Positions 36,133-45,198 of a stretch of DNA of 64,000 nucleotides are shown in pieces. How positions within the stretch are numbered: the first letter of the stretch is position 1; each line of letters starts with the position of its first letter. A program made the position numbers and the translations under genes. The notes under the pieces are model-generated. The model saw only the letters and a program-made list of their open reading frames with translations. It searched no databases and had not been told where the DNA came from. Source of the DNA: Sulfitobacter mediterraneus (GTDB lineage Bacteria; Pseudomonadota; Alphaproteobacteria; Rhodobacterales; Rhodobacteraceae); assembly GCF_003054325.1 (NCBI RefSeq), contig NZ_QBKU01000011.1, positions 1 through 64,000 on the forward strand, given 5' to 3'.

Positions 36133-37146
36133 ATGACACAAACCGGCGTCCTGACCTTTACCGACAAAGGCATTTATTGCCCCTCAGGTGATTTTTACAT
36201 CGACCCGTGGCGCCCCGTGCCGCGGGCGTTGATCACCCACGGCCACGCCGATCATGCAAGATCGGGCATGGGCCGTTACCTTGCCACCCATGCCGCCCTG
36301 CCGGTGATGCGTCATCGCCTGGGCGAGATCAACGCAGAAGGCATCGCCTATGGCGAAGTGCGGCGCATTGGCGGGGCCAATGTATCGTTTCACCCGGCGG
36401 GTCATGTGCCCGGTTCGGCGCAAATTCGGGTTGAAGTCGCGGGCGAAGTTTTTGTCGCCTCTGGTGACTACAAAACCACCGATGACGGGTTCTCCGAAGC
36501 GTTCGAGCCGGTCAAATGCCATCATTTCATCACCGAAAGCACCTTTGGCCTGCCGGTGTTCAACTGGCAGCCCCAAGCGCGGGTGGCGGATGAGATCAAC
36601 ACATGGTGGGCCGATTGCGCGGCCCAGGGCAAAACCGCGTTTCTGGGCGCCTATGCTTTGGGCAAGGCGCAGCGGCTCTTGTCGATGTTAGATCCAGAGA
36701 TTGGCCCGATCCTGACCCATACGGCGGTGGAAAACACCAATGTTGTGCTGCGCAAGCAAGGGTACAAACTGCCCGCAACAGTGCTGGCTGGCCCCGACAT
36801 TGCACCCAAGGATCATCCCAGCGCATTGGTCCTGTCGCCGCCCTCCGCACTGGGCAGTCAATGGGCGCGAAAATTTGGCCCATCGGAAAGCGCATTTGCC
36901 TCCGGGTGGATGGCACTGCGGGGCGTGCGCAGGCGGCGCGCCGGAGACCGGGGGTTTGTCATTTCCGACCACGCAGATTGGCAAGGTTTGATTTGTGCAA
37001 TTCGCGATACCGGTGCGGAAAACATATATGTCACACATGGTTACACCGATGTCTTCACGCGATTCTTGAACGACGCGGGCTGGAACGCTCAAGTTGTCCC
37101 CACCCAGTTCGAAGGGGAAAATTTGGACAGCGGGGATGCGGCATGA
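36133..37146 (+). CDS. Ligase-associated metallo-beta-lactamase-fold DNA exonuclease
   Basis: 337 residues. HGHADHARSG near residue 36 and YFHPAGHVPGSAQ-like FHPAGHVPGSAQIRVE are the zinc-binding motifs of the MBL/beta-CASP nuclease fold, and FVISDHADWQGL completes the site. The family is found beside an ATP-dependent DNA ligase, here overlapping it by ATGA. The two act in DNA repair, by analogy with the cisplatin-tolerance ligase operon; the helicase and phosphoesterase partners seen in some genomes are absent here. Confidence 0.9.
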   Translation: MTQTGVLTFTDKGIYCPSGDFYIDPWRPVPRALITHGHADHARSGMGRYLATHAALPVMRHRLGEINAEGIAYGEVRRIGGANVSFHPAGHVPGSAQIRVEVAGEVFVASGDYKTTDDGFSEAFEPVKCHHFITESTFGLPVFNWQPQARVADEINTWWADCAAQGKTAFLGAYALGKAQRLLSMLDPEIGPILTHTAVENTNVVLRKQGYKLPATVLAGPDIAPKDHPSALVLSPPSALGSQWARKFGPSESAFASGWMALRGVRRRRAGDRGFVISDHADWQGLICAIRDTGAENIYVTHGYTDVFTRFLNDAGWNAQVVPTQFEGENLDSGDAA

Positions 37147-38741
37147 AACAGTTTGCAACCCTCTTTGCCGCCATTGATCAAAGCACCAAAACCACAGTGA
37201 AAGTGGCTGCATTGGCAGATTATTTTCGCCAAGCACCCGAAGAGGACCGTTTGTGGACCGTTGCGCTGTTTTCCGGCCGCCGCCCCAAACGTGCGGTGAC
37301 CACCACCCGTCTGCGGGAATGGGCGGCAGAGGTGGCGGATCTGCCGCTGTGGCTGTTTGAGGAAAGCTATAGCGTTGTTGGCGATCTGGCCGAAACGATT
37401 GCTCTGATCCTGCCGCCGAACCCGTCTGTGGACAACCGTTCGTTGACGTTCTGGATCAATGCCTTGCGCGGCCTTGCGGATGTGGACGAAGCGCGACGCA
37501 AGATCTTTGTTCTGGAGGCGTGGCAACAGCTTGGCGGGGCGGAGCGGTTTCTGTTCAATAAGTTACTCACAGGCGGTTTCAGGGTGGGGGTAAGTCAAAA
37601 ACTGATGACCCGTGCGCTGGCCAAGGCCACGGGCAAGCCTGAGGCAGAGTTGGCGCATCGGCTGATGGGCAATTGGCACCCCGATGAGGTGAGTTGGCAC
37701 AGCCTAATCGAGGCCGAAGACGCCAGTGCCGATGCCTCGCGGCCTTATCCGTTTTATCTGGCCTATGCGCTGGAGGATGGGCCGAACACCTTGGATGATC
37801 CGTTAAATTGGCGGGCAGAATGGAAGTGGGACGGCATTCGCGGGCAATTGATCCTGCGCGATGGCAATTATTTCGTCTGGTCACGGGGCGAGGAACTTAT
37901 GACGGACCGTTTCCCCGAACTGGCCCGCGCCATTGACCACCTGCCCCCCGGCACCGTTCTGGACGGAGAATTGCTGGTCTGGCCGATGGACGCGGAAAAA
38001 CCGTTCTCGTTCAACGCATTGCAAAAACGGATCGGGCGCAAAACAGTGCCGAAAAAGCTGCTGGCGGAGGCGCCCGTGGTGCTGCATGCCTATGATCTGC
38101 TGGAATGGGAAGGGGTTGATCTGCGCAGCCGTCCTTTCGCCGAGCGGCGCGGTTTGCTTGAACAGGCCACCGCCGCCCTGCCCCGCGATGCCCCGGTGCG
38201 CCTGTCGCCGCAACTGGCCTTTGACACCTGGGACGACTTGGCCACCTTGCGCAGCGGGGCACGAGAGGCCCATGCCGAGGGTCTCATGCTCAAACGCGCC
38301 GATAGCCCCTATCTGGCGGGCCGGAAAAAGGGCGATTGGTGGAAATGGAAGCTGGAGCCGCTAACCATTGATGCCGTGATGATCTATGCGCAGGCCGGAT
38401 CGGGGCGGCGGGCAAACCTGTTCACCGATTTCACCTTTGCGGTTTGGAACGGCAATGATTTGGTCCCGTTCACCAAGGCCTATTCCGGCCTGACGGATGC
38501 AGAGTTTCGACAGATCACCGCATGGGTGTGCAAGAACACCCAACAGCGGTTTGGCCCGGTGCGGCAGGTCACGCCGCATCATGTGTTCGAGATTGCCTTT
38601 GAGGGCATCCAAGCCAGCCCGCGCCACAAATCCGGGGTCGCCCTGCGGTTTCCGCGCATGAAACGCTGGCGTCAGGACAAGCCGCTGCAAGAGGCCAATA
38701 CACTGGATGATCTGAACGAAATGCTGCGCATCTACGGGTAA
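37143..38741 (+). CDS. ATP-dependent DNA ligase (ligase-associated repair operon)
   Basis: 532 residues. After an N-terminal helical domain (1-180), the adenylation domain has motif I EWKWDGIRGQ with the AMP-linked lysine, followed by DGELLVW and EGLMLKRADSPY, and WKWKLEPLTIDAV (motif V). The OB-fold ends the protein. This is a non-essential repair ligase distinct from NAD+-dependent LigA. A far longer frame exists upstream (from 36603) but belongs to the exonuclease region. Confidence 0.93.
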   Translation: MKQFATLFAAIDQSTKTTVKVAALADYFRQAPEEDRLWTVALFSGRRPKRAVTTTRLREWAAEVADLPLWLFEESYSVVGDLAETIALILPPNPSVDNRSLTFWINALRGLADVDEARRKIFVLEAWQQLGGAERFLFNKLLTGGFRVGVSQKLMTRALAKATGKPEAELAHRLMGNWHPDEVSWHSLIEAEDASADASRPYPFYLAYALEDGPNTLDDPLNWRAEWKWDGIRGQLILRDGNYFVWSRGEELMTDRFPELARAIDHLPPGTVLDGELLVWPMDAEKPFSFNALQKRIGRKTVPKKLLAEAPVVLHAYDLLEWEGVDLRSRPFAERRGLLEQATAALPRDAPVRLSPQLAFDTWDDLATLRSGAREAHAEGLMLKRADSPYLAGRKKGDWWKWKLEPLTIDAVMIYAQAGSGRRANLFTDFTFAVWNGNDLVPFTKAYSGLTDAEFRQITAWVCKNTQQRFGPVRQVTPHHVFEIAFEGIQASPRHKSGVALRFPRMKRWRQDKPLQEANTLDDLNEMLRIYG

Positions 38742-38800
38742 ATGGTTGTTCCCCCTGCCCCTCGCGCATAGGTATTCCCAAACACCAAATGAGGTCCAAT

Positions 38801-40621
38801 ATGTTTCAGCTGCCCTTCCCTGTTCGTGATACCAATCCCGCCGGTGGCGCAAGCCCGTTTGGCGATCTGCCCGAATGGGATCTGAGCGATCTTTATGCCG
38901 GTGAAGATGCGCCTGAACTCAAGCGTGATCTCGACTGGCTGGAACAGGCCTGCGCCAGTTTTGCCGCTGATTATGAGGGCAAGCTGGCCGATCTGGACGC
39001 GGCAGGTTTGCTGGACTGTGTGCTGCGCAACGAACGGATCAACATGATCGCCGGGCGCATCATGTCCTTTGCGGGGCTACGTTATTATCAGCTGACCACC
39101 GATGCAGGCCGGGCCAAATTTATGTCCGACATGCAAGAACAGATCACCAATTTCACCACCCCGCTGGTGTTTTTCACGCTGGAGCTGAACCGGTTGGAAG
39201 ATGATCATCTGGACGGGCTGTTGGCGCAGAACGCGGATCTGGCCCGATACAAGCCGGTGTTTGACCGCATTCGCGCGATGAAGCCTTATCAGCTGTCCGA
39301 TGAGTTGGAAAAGTTCCTGCATGATCTGGGGGTTGTCGGCGACGCATGGGAGCGGATGTTCGATGAAACCATCGCCGGTCTTGAGTTCAACGTGCAGGGT
39401 GAGCCGTTGAATATCGAAGGCACGTTGAACCTCATGACCGATCCTGACCGCGAAAAGCGCGAGGCCGCCTCCCATGAGTTGGCCGAGGTTTTGGGCGACA
39501 ATGTCAAAACCTTTGCGCGGGTCCACAACACCCAGACCAAGGAAAAAGAGATCATCGACCGTTGGCGCGGCATGGAGACACCGCAAACCGGCCGGCATCT
39601 GAGCAATCAGGTGGAGCCCGAGGTGGTTGAGGCGCTGCGCAATGCGGTTGTGAAGGCCTATCCAAAGCTGAGCCACCGCTATTATGAACTGAAACGCAAA
39701 TGGCTGGGTCTGGACGTTATGCAGGTCTGGGACCGCAACGCGCCCCTGCCGATGGAAGATCCGCGTGTGGTGGATTGGGATACGGCACAAAAAACCGTCA
39801 TGGATGCCTATAATGCCTTTGATCCACGCATGGGAGAGCTGGCCGAACCGTTCTTTACCAAAGGCTGGATCGATGCGGCGGTCAAACCGGGCAAGGCGCC
39901 TGGTGCCTTTGCCCATCCTACGGTAACGGATGTGCATCCTTACGTGATGCTGAATTATCTGGGCAAACCGCGTGATGTGATGACCCTGGCGCATGAATTG
40001 GGCCACGGCGTGCATCAGGTTCTGGCAGCCGGACAAGGCGAGATGTTGTCCTCTACCCCGTTGACGCTGGCCGAAACCGCCAGTGTCTTTGGCGAAATGC
40101 TGACCTTCCGCAAGATGCTGGACGGGGCCAAGACCAAAGACGAGCGCCGTGTCCTGCTGGCGGGCAAGGTCGAAGATATGATCAACACCGTCGTGCGCCA
40201 GATCGCGTTCTACGACTTTGAATGCAAGCTGCACGAGGCCCGCCGGGGCGGAGAGCTGACGCCCGATGACATCAACGCGCTGTGGATGTCGGTGCAGGCG
40301 GAATCGCTTGGGCCTGCCTTTGAATTTATGGATGGCTATGAGACCTTTTGGTCCTACATCCCGCATTTTGTGCATTCGCCGTTCTATGTCTACGCCTATG
40401 CTTTTGGCGATGGTTTGGTGAACGCACTTTATGCGGTTTACGCCGAAGGTGAGGCGGGCTTTGAAGAGAAATACTTTGATATGCTCAAGGCGGGCGGCTC
40501 CAAACACCACAAAGAGCTGCTGGCGCCCTTTGGCCTTGATGCCTCGGACCCGGCGTTCTGGGACAAGGGGTTGTCGATGATCTCGGGCTTTATTGATGAG
40601 CTGGAGGCGATGGAGGAGTGA
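38801..40621 (+). CDS. pepF: Oligoendopeptidase F family M3 peptidase
   Basis: 606 residues. The zinc motif HELGHGVHQ lies near residue 398, with the third ligand in the ETASVFGEML helix. It cleaves short peptides in the cytoplasm. Start 38801 (MFQLPFPV) is favoured by GAGGT 5 bases upstream; ATG 38789 is the alternative. Single gene, 47 bases or so after the ligase. Confidence 0.93.
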   Translation: MFQLPFPVRDTNPAGGASPFGDLPEWDLSDLYAGEDAPELKRDLDWLEQACASFAADYEGKLADLDAAGLLDCVLRNERINMIAGRIMSFAGLRYYQLTTDAGRAKFMSDMQEQITNFTTPLVFFTLELNRLEDDHLDGLLAQNADLARYKPVFDRIRAMKPYQLSDELEKFLHDLGVVGDAWERMFDETIAGLEFNVQGEPLNIEGTLNLMTDPDREKREAASHELAEVLGDNVKTFARVHNTQTKEKEIIDRWRGMETPQTGRHLSNQVEPEVVEALRNAVVKAYPKLSHRYYELKRKWLGLDVMQVWDRNAPLPMEDPRVVDWDTAQKTVMDAYNAFDPRMGELAEPFFTKGWIDAAVKPGKAPGAFAHPTVTDVHPYVMLNYLGKPRDVMTLAHELGHGVHQVLAAGQGEMLSSTPLTLAETASVFGEMLTFRKMLDGAKTKDERRVLLAGKVEDMINTVVRQIAFYDFECKLHEARRGGELTPDDINALWMSVQAESLGPAFEFMDGYETFWSYIPHFVHSPFYVYAYAFGDGLVNALYAVYAEGEAGFEEKYFDMLKAGGSKHHKELLAPFGLDASDPAFWDKGLSMISGFIDELEAMEE

Positions 40622-40705
40622 TCCTTTTTCAACGGCGCGGCACCAACCGATAACCGCCGCGCCACCTTTGCCAAGCGAGCGACAGCCGGAGAAAGGACAG
40701 ACAGA

Positions 40706-41059
40706 ATGACCAAACTGATCTGGACGGCCTGCGGACTTGTCGCCCTTGCGTTGGGAGCGATTGGCGTTGTCTTGCCCGGGTTGCCAACCACGCCCTTCAT
40801 CATCCTCGCAGCGTTCTGTTTCACCAAAGGATCGCCGCGTTTGGCAGCGATGTTGGATGGCCATCACATCTTTGGCCCGATCTTGGAGGAATGGCGGCTT
40901 CGCGGGGCGATTGCGCCGCGGTTCAAGGCGATTGCCGTGGCGATGATGGCGCTGACCTTTGCCGTCAGTCTTGCTATGGGCTTGCCAATCGTAATTCTGA
41001 TCATTCAGGCGATCTGCATGTCGGGCGCGGCTGCCTATGTCCTCACCCGGCCGAACTAG
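40706..41059 (+). CDS. YbaN-family (DUF454) inner-membrane protein
   Basis: 117 residues with three or four membrane helices. GVVLPGLPTTPFIILAAFCF is the family signature, followed by HIFGPILEEWR. Function unknown. GAAAGGA precedes the ATG. Confidence 0.9.
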   Translation: MTKLIWTACGLVALALGAIGVVLPGLPTTPFIILAAFCFTKGSPRLAAMLDGHHIFGPILEEWRLRGAIAPRFKAIAVAMMALTFAVSLAMGLPIVILIIQAICMSGAAAYVLTRPN

Positions 41060-41063
41060 CGCG

Positions 41064-41333
41064 TTATTTCAACTGACTGTCCTTTGATCCGCGCCGGTTG
41101 ATCCCGCCCCGCGCTTTGAACTGGGCATCCCGTTCCTGCACACACTCGATGCATAGCTTTACCCCCGGAAGGGCCACTCGCCGCGCCTCCGGGATCGGCT
41201 CTTCGCATTCCGCGCAATGTGTCAGGCTCTCTCCCTGCGGCTGTTTGCGGGCCTTTAGACGGGCCAGTTCATCGTTGATCGACGCCTCTATCTGTTCGCT
41301 TACGGCGCCGTCTTTTGCCCATCCACCAGCCAT
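41064..41333 (-). CDS. DksA/TraR-type C4 zinc-finger protein
   Basis: 89 residues. CAECEEPIPEARR and CIECVQERD supply four zinc-binding cysteines, as in short DksA/TraR (YbiI-like) proteins that can bind RNA polymerase through the secondary channel. The coiled-coil acidic tip of full DksA is missing. Start 41333 begins with MAGGWAKDG; a 39-base longer frame is less likely. It converges on the DUF454 gene, separated by only 4 bases. Confidence 0.85.
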   Translation of the reverse strand: MAGGWAKDGAVSEQIEASINDELARLKARKQPQGESLTHCAECEEPIPEARRVALPGVKLCIECVQERDAQFKARGGINRRGSKDSQLK

Positions 41334-41430
41334 GTCGTGCTCCTGCTTGTTCAGCACCCTACGGTACGTCACCCTTGCCCAGCCGCCAAGGTTGATTAGC
41401 CTGTGTGAAATTCAATAAGGGGCAAGGCAC

Positions 41431-42606
41431 ATGCGGACGTTCGGAAAATGGTTGGGGCGGTTTCTGGCGCTCATAGTGGTTCTGGCAGTGGGCTTTTTCA
41501 CCTTTGCGCCTGCCTATGTTGAAAAATCGCGCAACGCGGTGGCTGAACATGACCCCTACCCTGTCTCAGACGCGGCCCGCGCCTTGCATGACACATTGGT
41601 GGTTGGCGATCTGCATGCAGACCCACTGCTGTGGAATCGCGACCTAAGCCAGCGCAGCACTTATGGGCAAGTCGATATCCCCCGCCTGATCGAAGGGGGC
41701 GTGGCGGTGCAGGTGTTTACTGCCGTGACCAAATCCCCCGCAGGGCAGAACTATGATGAAAATTCAGCGGATGCCTTTGACAACATCACTCCGCTGGCCA
41801 TCGGGCAACTTTGGCCAATACGCACTTGGGGCAGCCTTTTGGAAAGGGCGCTGTATCAGGCCGAAAAGCTGCACCGCGTTGAGGCCGCGATCCCCGAACA
41901 GTTCCGCATCCTGCGCAGCCGCGCGGATCTGGACCAGTTGCTGGCCGATCGCGCCAACGGCATGCAGGTGGTTGGTGGATTGCTGGGAATCGAAGGGGCG
42001 CATCCGCTTGAGGGGGATCTGGCCAATCTGGACAAGCTGGTGGAGGCCGGTCACCGTTTGATTGCGCTGCAACACTTCTTCGACAACAAACTGGGCGGGT
42101 CTTTGCACGGCGAAGGCAATCAGGGTCTGACAGAGTTTGGCCGCAGCGTGGTGGCTGAGGTCGCCCGCCGTGGATTGCTGTTGGATCTTGCTCATTCCAG
42201 CCCGCAGGTGGCGCGTGATGTGCTTGATATGACAGATATTCCCCTGATCATCAGTCATTCGGGCATCCACGGCCATTGCGCCGTGAAACGCAATTTTCTG
42301 GATGATTTGATGCAGGACATTGCCGCCACCGGCGGGGTCATCGGCATGGGCTATTGGGGCGAGGTCGCTTGCGGCAATATCACCCCATCAGGCATCGCCG
42401 ATATGATCGTCAAAGCGATTGAGGTTGTAGGCGAAGATCATGTCGCGCTTGGCTCTGACTTCGATGGATCGGTGTCGACGGCCTTTGACACATCCGAACT
42501 GCCTGCCTTGACCCATGCCCTGCTTGAGGCGGGGGTGACCGAGGCGCAGATCCGCAAGGTCATGGGCGAAAATATGATGCGGGTGCTCCGGGCACGGTTG
42601 CAATAG
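41431..42606 (+). CDS. M19 family membrane dipeptidase
   Basis: 391 residues. An N-terminal membrane anchor (FLALIVVLAVGFFTFAPAYV) puts the enzyme outside the inner membrane. Zinc-site features: HxD at His62-Ala-Asp64, Glu in GIEGAHPLEG, His in DLAHSSP and SHSGIHGHC, and GSDFDGS near the end. Hydrolyses dipeptides, including D-amino-acid-containing ones in this family. Followed by a strong terminator. Confidence 0.92.
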   Translation: MRTFGKWLGRFLALIVVLAVGFFTFAPAYVEKSRNAVAEHDPYPVSDAARALHDTLVVGDLHADPLLWNRDLSQRSTYGQVDIPRLIEGGVAVQVFTAVTKSPAGQNYDENSADAFDNITPLAIGQLWPIRTWGSLLERALYQAEKLHRVEAAIPEQFRILRSRADLDQLLADRANGMQVVGGLLGIEGAHPLEGDLANLDKLVEAGHRLIALQHFFDNKLGGSLHGEGNQGLTEFGRSVVAEVARRGLLLDLAHSSPQVARDVLDMTDIPLIISHSGIHGHCAVKRNFLDDLMQDIAATGGVIGMGYWGEVACGNITPSGIADMIVKAIEVVGEDHVALGSDFDGSVSTAFDTSELPALTHALLEAGVTEAQIRKVMGENMMRVLRARLQ

Positions 42607-42611
42607 CACAC

Positions 42612-42650
42612 AAAAACCCCGCCTGCCTTGAGGCAAGCGGGGCAATTTTT
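42612..42650. terminator. Bidirectional terminator between dipeptidase and rpoH
   Basis: CCCCGCCTGCC (42617-42627) pairs with GGCAAGCGGGG (42632-42642) with one mismatch and a TTGA loop. A-rich upstream and T-rich (AATTTTT) downstream, so it works on both strands. Confidence 0.85.
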
Positions 42651-42665
42651 CAGGTCACGTCGTAA

Positions 42666-43562
42666 TCAGGCGCTGGCCATCAGACCTTTTTCCTTGGCCA
42701 ATTCACGCATGCGTTTTTGCAGCTTTTCAAAGGCCCGCACTTCAATCTGGCGAATACGCTCACGGCTCACGTCATACTGTCCGCTCAGATCCTCCAGCGT
42801 GATTGTCTCATCCGACAGGCGGCGCTGGGTCAGAATGTCCTTTTCCCGGTCATTCAGCACCTCCAAAGCCTCCGCCAACATCTCGCGGCGTGTCTCAAGC
42901 TCGTCCTTTTCGGCGTAATCACCCGCTTGATCGGCATCTTCATCCTCAAGCCAATCCTGCCATTGCATCGTGCCTTCGCCGTCAGAGCCGACCTGCGCAT
43001 TCAGCGATGCGTCGCCCCCCGACATGCGCCGGTTCATCGAGATCACTTCCGCCTCGGTCACGCCCAGATCGGTTGCGATCCGCTTGACGTTCTCGGGGCG
43101 CAGATCGCCCTCTTCCAAGGCGCCGATCTTGTTCTTGGCCTTGCGTAGGTTAAAGAACAGTTTCTTCTGCCCTGAGGTTGTGCCGAGTTTGACCAAGGAC
43201 CAGGACCGCAGGATATATTCCTGAATAGAGGCGCGGATCCACCACATTGCATAGGTCGCCAGACGGAAACCCTTTTCGGGATCAAACCGTTTGACCGCCT
43301 GCATCAGGCCGACATTTGCCTCTGAAATCACTTCGGCCTGCGGCAAACCATAGCCGCGATAGCCCATGGCGATCTTCGCAGCCAACCTCAGGTGCGATGT
43401 GACCATTCGGTGCGCCGCTTCGGTGTCTTCCTGCTCGACCCATGCCTTGGCGAGCATATATTCCTCTTCCGGCTCCAGCAGCGGGAACTTGCGGATTTCC
43501 TGCATATAGCGGTTCAGCCCGCCTTCCGGTGTTGGTGCCGGCAAGTTTGCATAATTGGCCAT
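42666..43562 (-). CDS. rpoH: Heat-shock sigma factor RpoH (sigma-32)
   Basis: 298 residues. Region 2 (VISEANVGLMQAVKRFDPEK, then YAMWWIRASIQEYIL), the RpoH box QKKLFFNLR (diagnostic of sigma-32) and region 4 with the helix-turn-helix (ITLEDLSGQYDVSRERIRQI). It directs polymerase to heat-shock promoters. GGGAAAGGGA precedes ATG 43562; a 33-base longer ORF is less likely. Upstream lies a promoter resembling the alphaproteobacterial sigma-32 consensus, suggesting autoregulation. Confidence 0.96.
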   Translation of the reverse strand: MANYANLPAPTPEGGLNRYMQEIRKFPLLEPEEEYMLAKAWVEQEDTEAAHRMVTSHLRLAAKIAMGYRGYGLPQAEVISEANVGLMQAVKRFDPEKGFRLATYAMWWIRASIQEYILRSWSLVKLGTTSGQKKLFFNLRKAKNKIGALEEGDLRPENVKRIATDLGVTEAEVISMNRRMSGGDASLNAQVGSDGEGTMQWQDWLEDEDADQAGDYAEKDELETRREMLAEALEVLNDREKDILTQRRLSDETITLEDLSGQYDVSRERIRQIEVRAFEKLQKRMRELAKEKGLMASA

Positions 43563-43609
43563 CTTTGTCCCTTTCCCCATTGTTTCGGGGCTCATGTTTA
43601 TGAGCTTAA

Positions 43610-43642
43610 CATAGATATGGTAGCGGTATCGGCGGATTCAAG
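43610..43642 (-). promoter_or_regulatory. Putative sigma-32 promoter of rpoH
   Basis: On the minus strand CTTG (43642-43639) is followed after 19 bases by CATATCTATG (43619-43610), close to the alphaproteobacterial RpoH consensus CTTG-N17/19-CYTATNTNNG, about 48 bases before the rpoH start. A sigma-70-like reading (TTGAAT, 17, ATATCT) is also possible. Confidence 0.5.
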
Positions 43643-43743
43643 ACCTGCCATTAAAGCGATTGCGTTAATATTGGCATAGGACATGTAAAAGATAAGTTAC
43701 GTTACCGTGTCCTCACGGCCTCGTGCACGTTGCAACAGACCGC

Positions 43744-44775
43744 TCAGGAGGTTCCGCGCAATGCTGAGAGCAAATCCTGCATGTCTTGCGGCAAAGGTGC
43801 CTCAAACCGGATGTTTTCTTTGGTGACAGGATGTTCGAACCCCAAAACCGCCGCATGTAACGCCTGACGCGGAAAGCTGCGCACCTGCTCGGCTGCGGCC
43901 TCCGGCATCGCCGCCTTGGACAGTTTGCGTTTGCCACCATAGGTGGGATCACCAACCAACCCGTGGCCAGCATGCGCCATATGCACACGGATCTGATGGG
44001 TGCGCCCGGTCTCAAGCCAGCATTCCATCAAGGCAATCACCGCCGGTGTGCCAAAGCGCTCCACCGTCCGCGCGCGTGTGACCGCATGGCGGCCCCCGTT
44101 GAACAGCACTGCCTGTTTCTGGCGGTCGGTTTTGTGGCGGGCCAGTTGTGTGGTCAGTTTCAGAATATTGCCCGGCTCAAATGACGCGCCCTTGATGCCG
44201 CGCAACCGCGGATCATTGGCGTCCGGCACGCCGTAGACGACAGCGCGGTAATAGCGCTCAACCGTATGGGCCTCAAATTGTTTGGCCAAACCCTGATGTG
44301 CGGCATCCGATTTCGCAACCACCAGCAAACCGCTGGTCTCCTTGTCAATCCGGTGCACAATGCCGGGCCGTTTCATGCCGCCCACACCGGACAGGTTGTC
44401 ACCGCAATGGGCCAGCAACGCATTGACCAATGTACCCGACGGCGTGCCTGGCGCAGGATGCACCACCATGCCTGTGGGTTTGTTGATCACGATCAGATCG
44501 TCATCTTCAAAGATCACCTCAAGCGGAATCGCCTCCGGCAGGATATGGCTCTCCTCCGCCTCCTCCACCGCAATAGCGACGCGGTCCCCTTCGGCCACCT
44601 TGGCGCGGGGGTCGTAGACAACCTGTTCATTGATCTGCACCGAACCGGCCTCGATCAGACGCGCCATGCGGGTCCGTGACAGGTTTGCATCCTCTGGCAC
44701 ATCCCGCGCCAGCGCCTTATCAAGACGGGAGGGCGGCGTTTCGCCAAAGACAAAGGTAACAAGGCGGTGTGACAT
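43744..44775 (-). CDS. RluD-family 23S rRNA pseudouridine synthase
   Basis: 343 residues. An N-terminal S4 domain (RLDKALARDVPEDANLSRTR) is followed by the catalytic domain with IVHRIDKETSGLLVVAK containing the aspartate, and RTHQIRVHMAHAGHGLVGD. RluD modifies helix 69 of 23S rRNA (positions 1911, 1915, 1917 in E. coli). Its ATG (44775) overlaps the divergent start of the membrane protein on the other strand (shared CATG), so both share one promoter region within each other's 5' ends. Confidence 0.93.
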   Translation of the reverse strand: MSHRLVTFVFGETPPSRLDKALARDVPEDANLSRTRMARLIEAGSVQINEQVVYDPRAKVAEGDRVAIAVEEAEESHILPEAIPLEVIFEDDDLIVINKPTGMVVHPAPGTPSGTLVNALLAHCGDNLSGVGGMKRPGIVHRIDKETSGLLVVAKSDAAHQGLAKQFEAHTVERYYRAVVYGVPDANDPRLRGIKGASFEPGNILKLTTQLARHKTDRQKQAVLFNGGRHAVTRARTVERFGTPAVIALMECWLETGRTHQIRVHMAHAGHGLVGDPTYGGKRKLSKAAMPEAAAEQVRSFPRQALHAAVLGFEHPVTKENIRFEAPLPQDMQDLLSALRGTS

Positions 44776-45061
44776 GGATGATCCGATTGAGCCTGCAAAT
44801 CTGCGGTTTCTGCGGCGGCTGGTAACTGTGCTGACCACCGTGATGATTTGCGGCGTTCTAGTGGTGATTGGCCTGCTTGTCACGCGGCTGAACCGCGATA
44901 GCCCGATTTTGCCCCAAGAAATCGCCCTGCCAGAAGGCGCAAGCGCTGTCGCCTTTACCCAAGGCCCCGATTGGTACGCCGTTGTAACCGACCGCAACGA
45001 GATCATAATCTTTGACCGCCTGACCGGAAAGCTCCGCCAAACGGTTCAGGTCACCCCCTGA
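44774..45061 (+). CDS. DUF6476-like single-pass membrane protein
   Basis: 95 residues. One transmembrane helix (TVLTTVMICGVLVVIGLLV) then a small periplasmic domain (LPEGASAVAFTQGPDWYAVV, ILIFDRLTG-like segment, C-terminal LRQTVQV). The family is conserved in roseobacters with unknown role. Its start codon overlaps that of rluD on the opposite strand. Confidence 0.8.
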   Translation: MDDPIEPANLRFLRRLVTVLTTVMICGVLVVIGLLVTRLNRDSPILPQEIALPEGASAVAFTQGPDWYAVVTDRNEIIIFDRLTGKLRQTVQVTP

Positions 45062-45062
45062 T

Positions 45063-45140
45063 CCCTTTTTGGCCCTAAATATTCCGGGGGTATGGGGGCT
45101 GGCCCCCATGCACGCCCGCCGCAGGCGAAAAGCCCAAGCC
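45063..45140 (+). repeat. REP-like palindromic element, copy B
   Basis: CCCTTTTTGGCCC, TATTCCGGGGGTATGGGGGC and TGGCCCCCATGC form a strong imperfect palindrome just after the DUF6476-like gene. It is inverted relative to copy C at 45842-45921; together they bracket the gene at 45199. Confidence 0.75.
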
Positions 45141-45198
45141 ATTTCACCCTACAGGGAAATCAGTGTAGCATTCTTTTGCCCGAGCGGAGGACTGAGCA

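Noticed and set aside
39077-40867. 596-codon minus-strand frame opposite pepF
   Set aside because: Mirror frame of pepF; composition-driven, no domain motifs.
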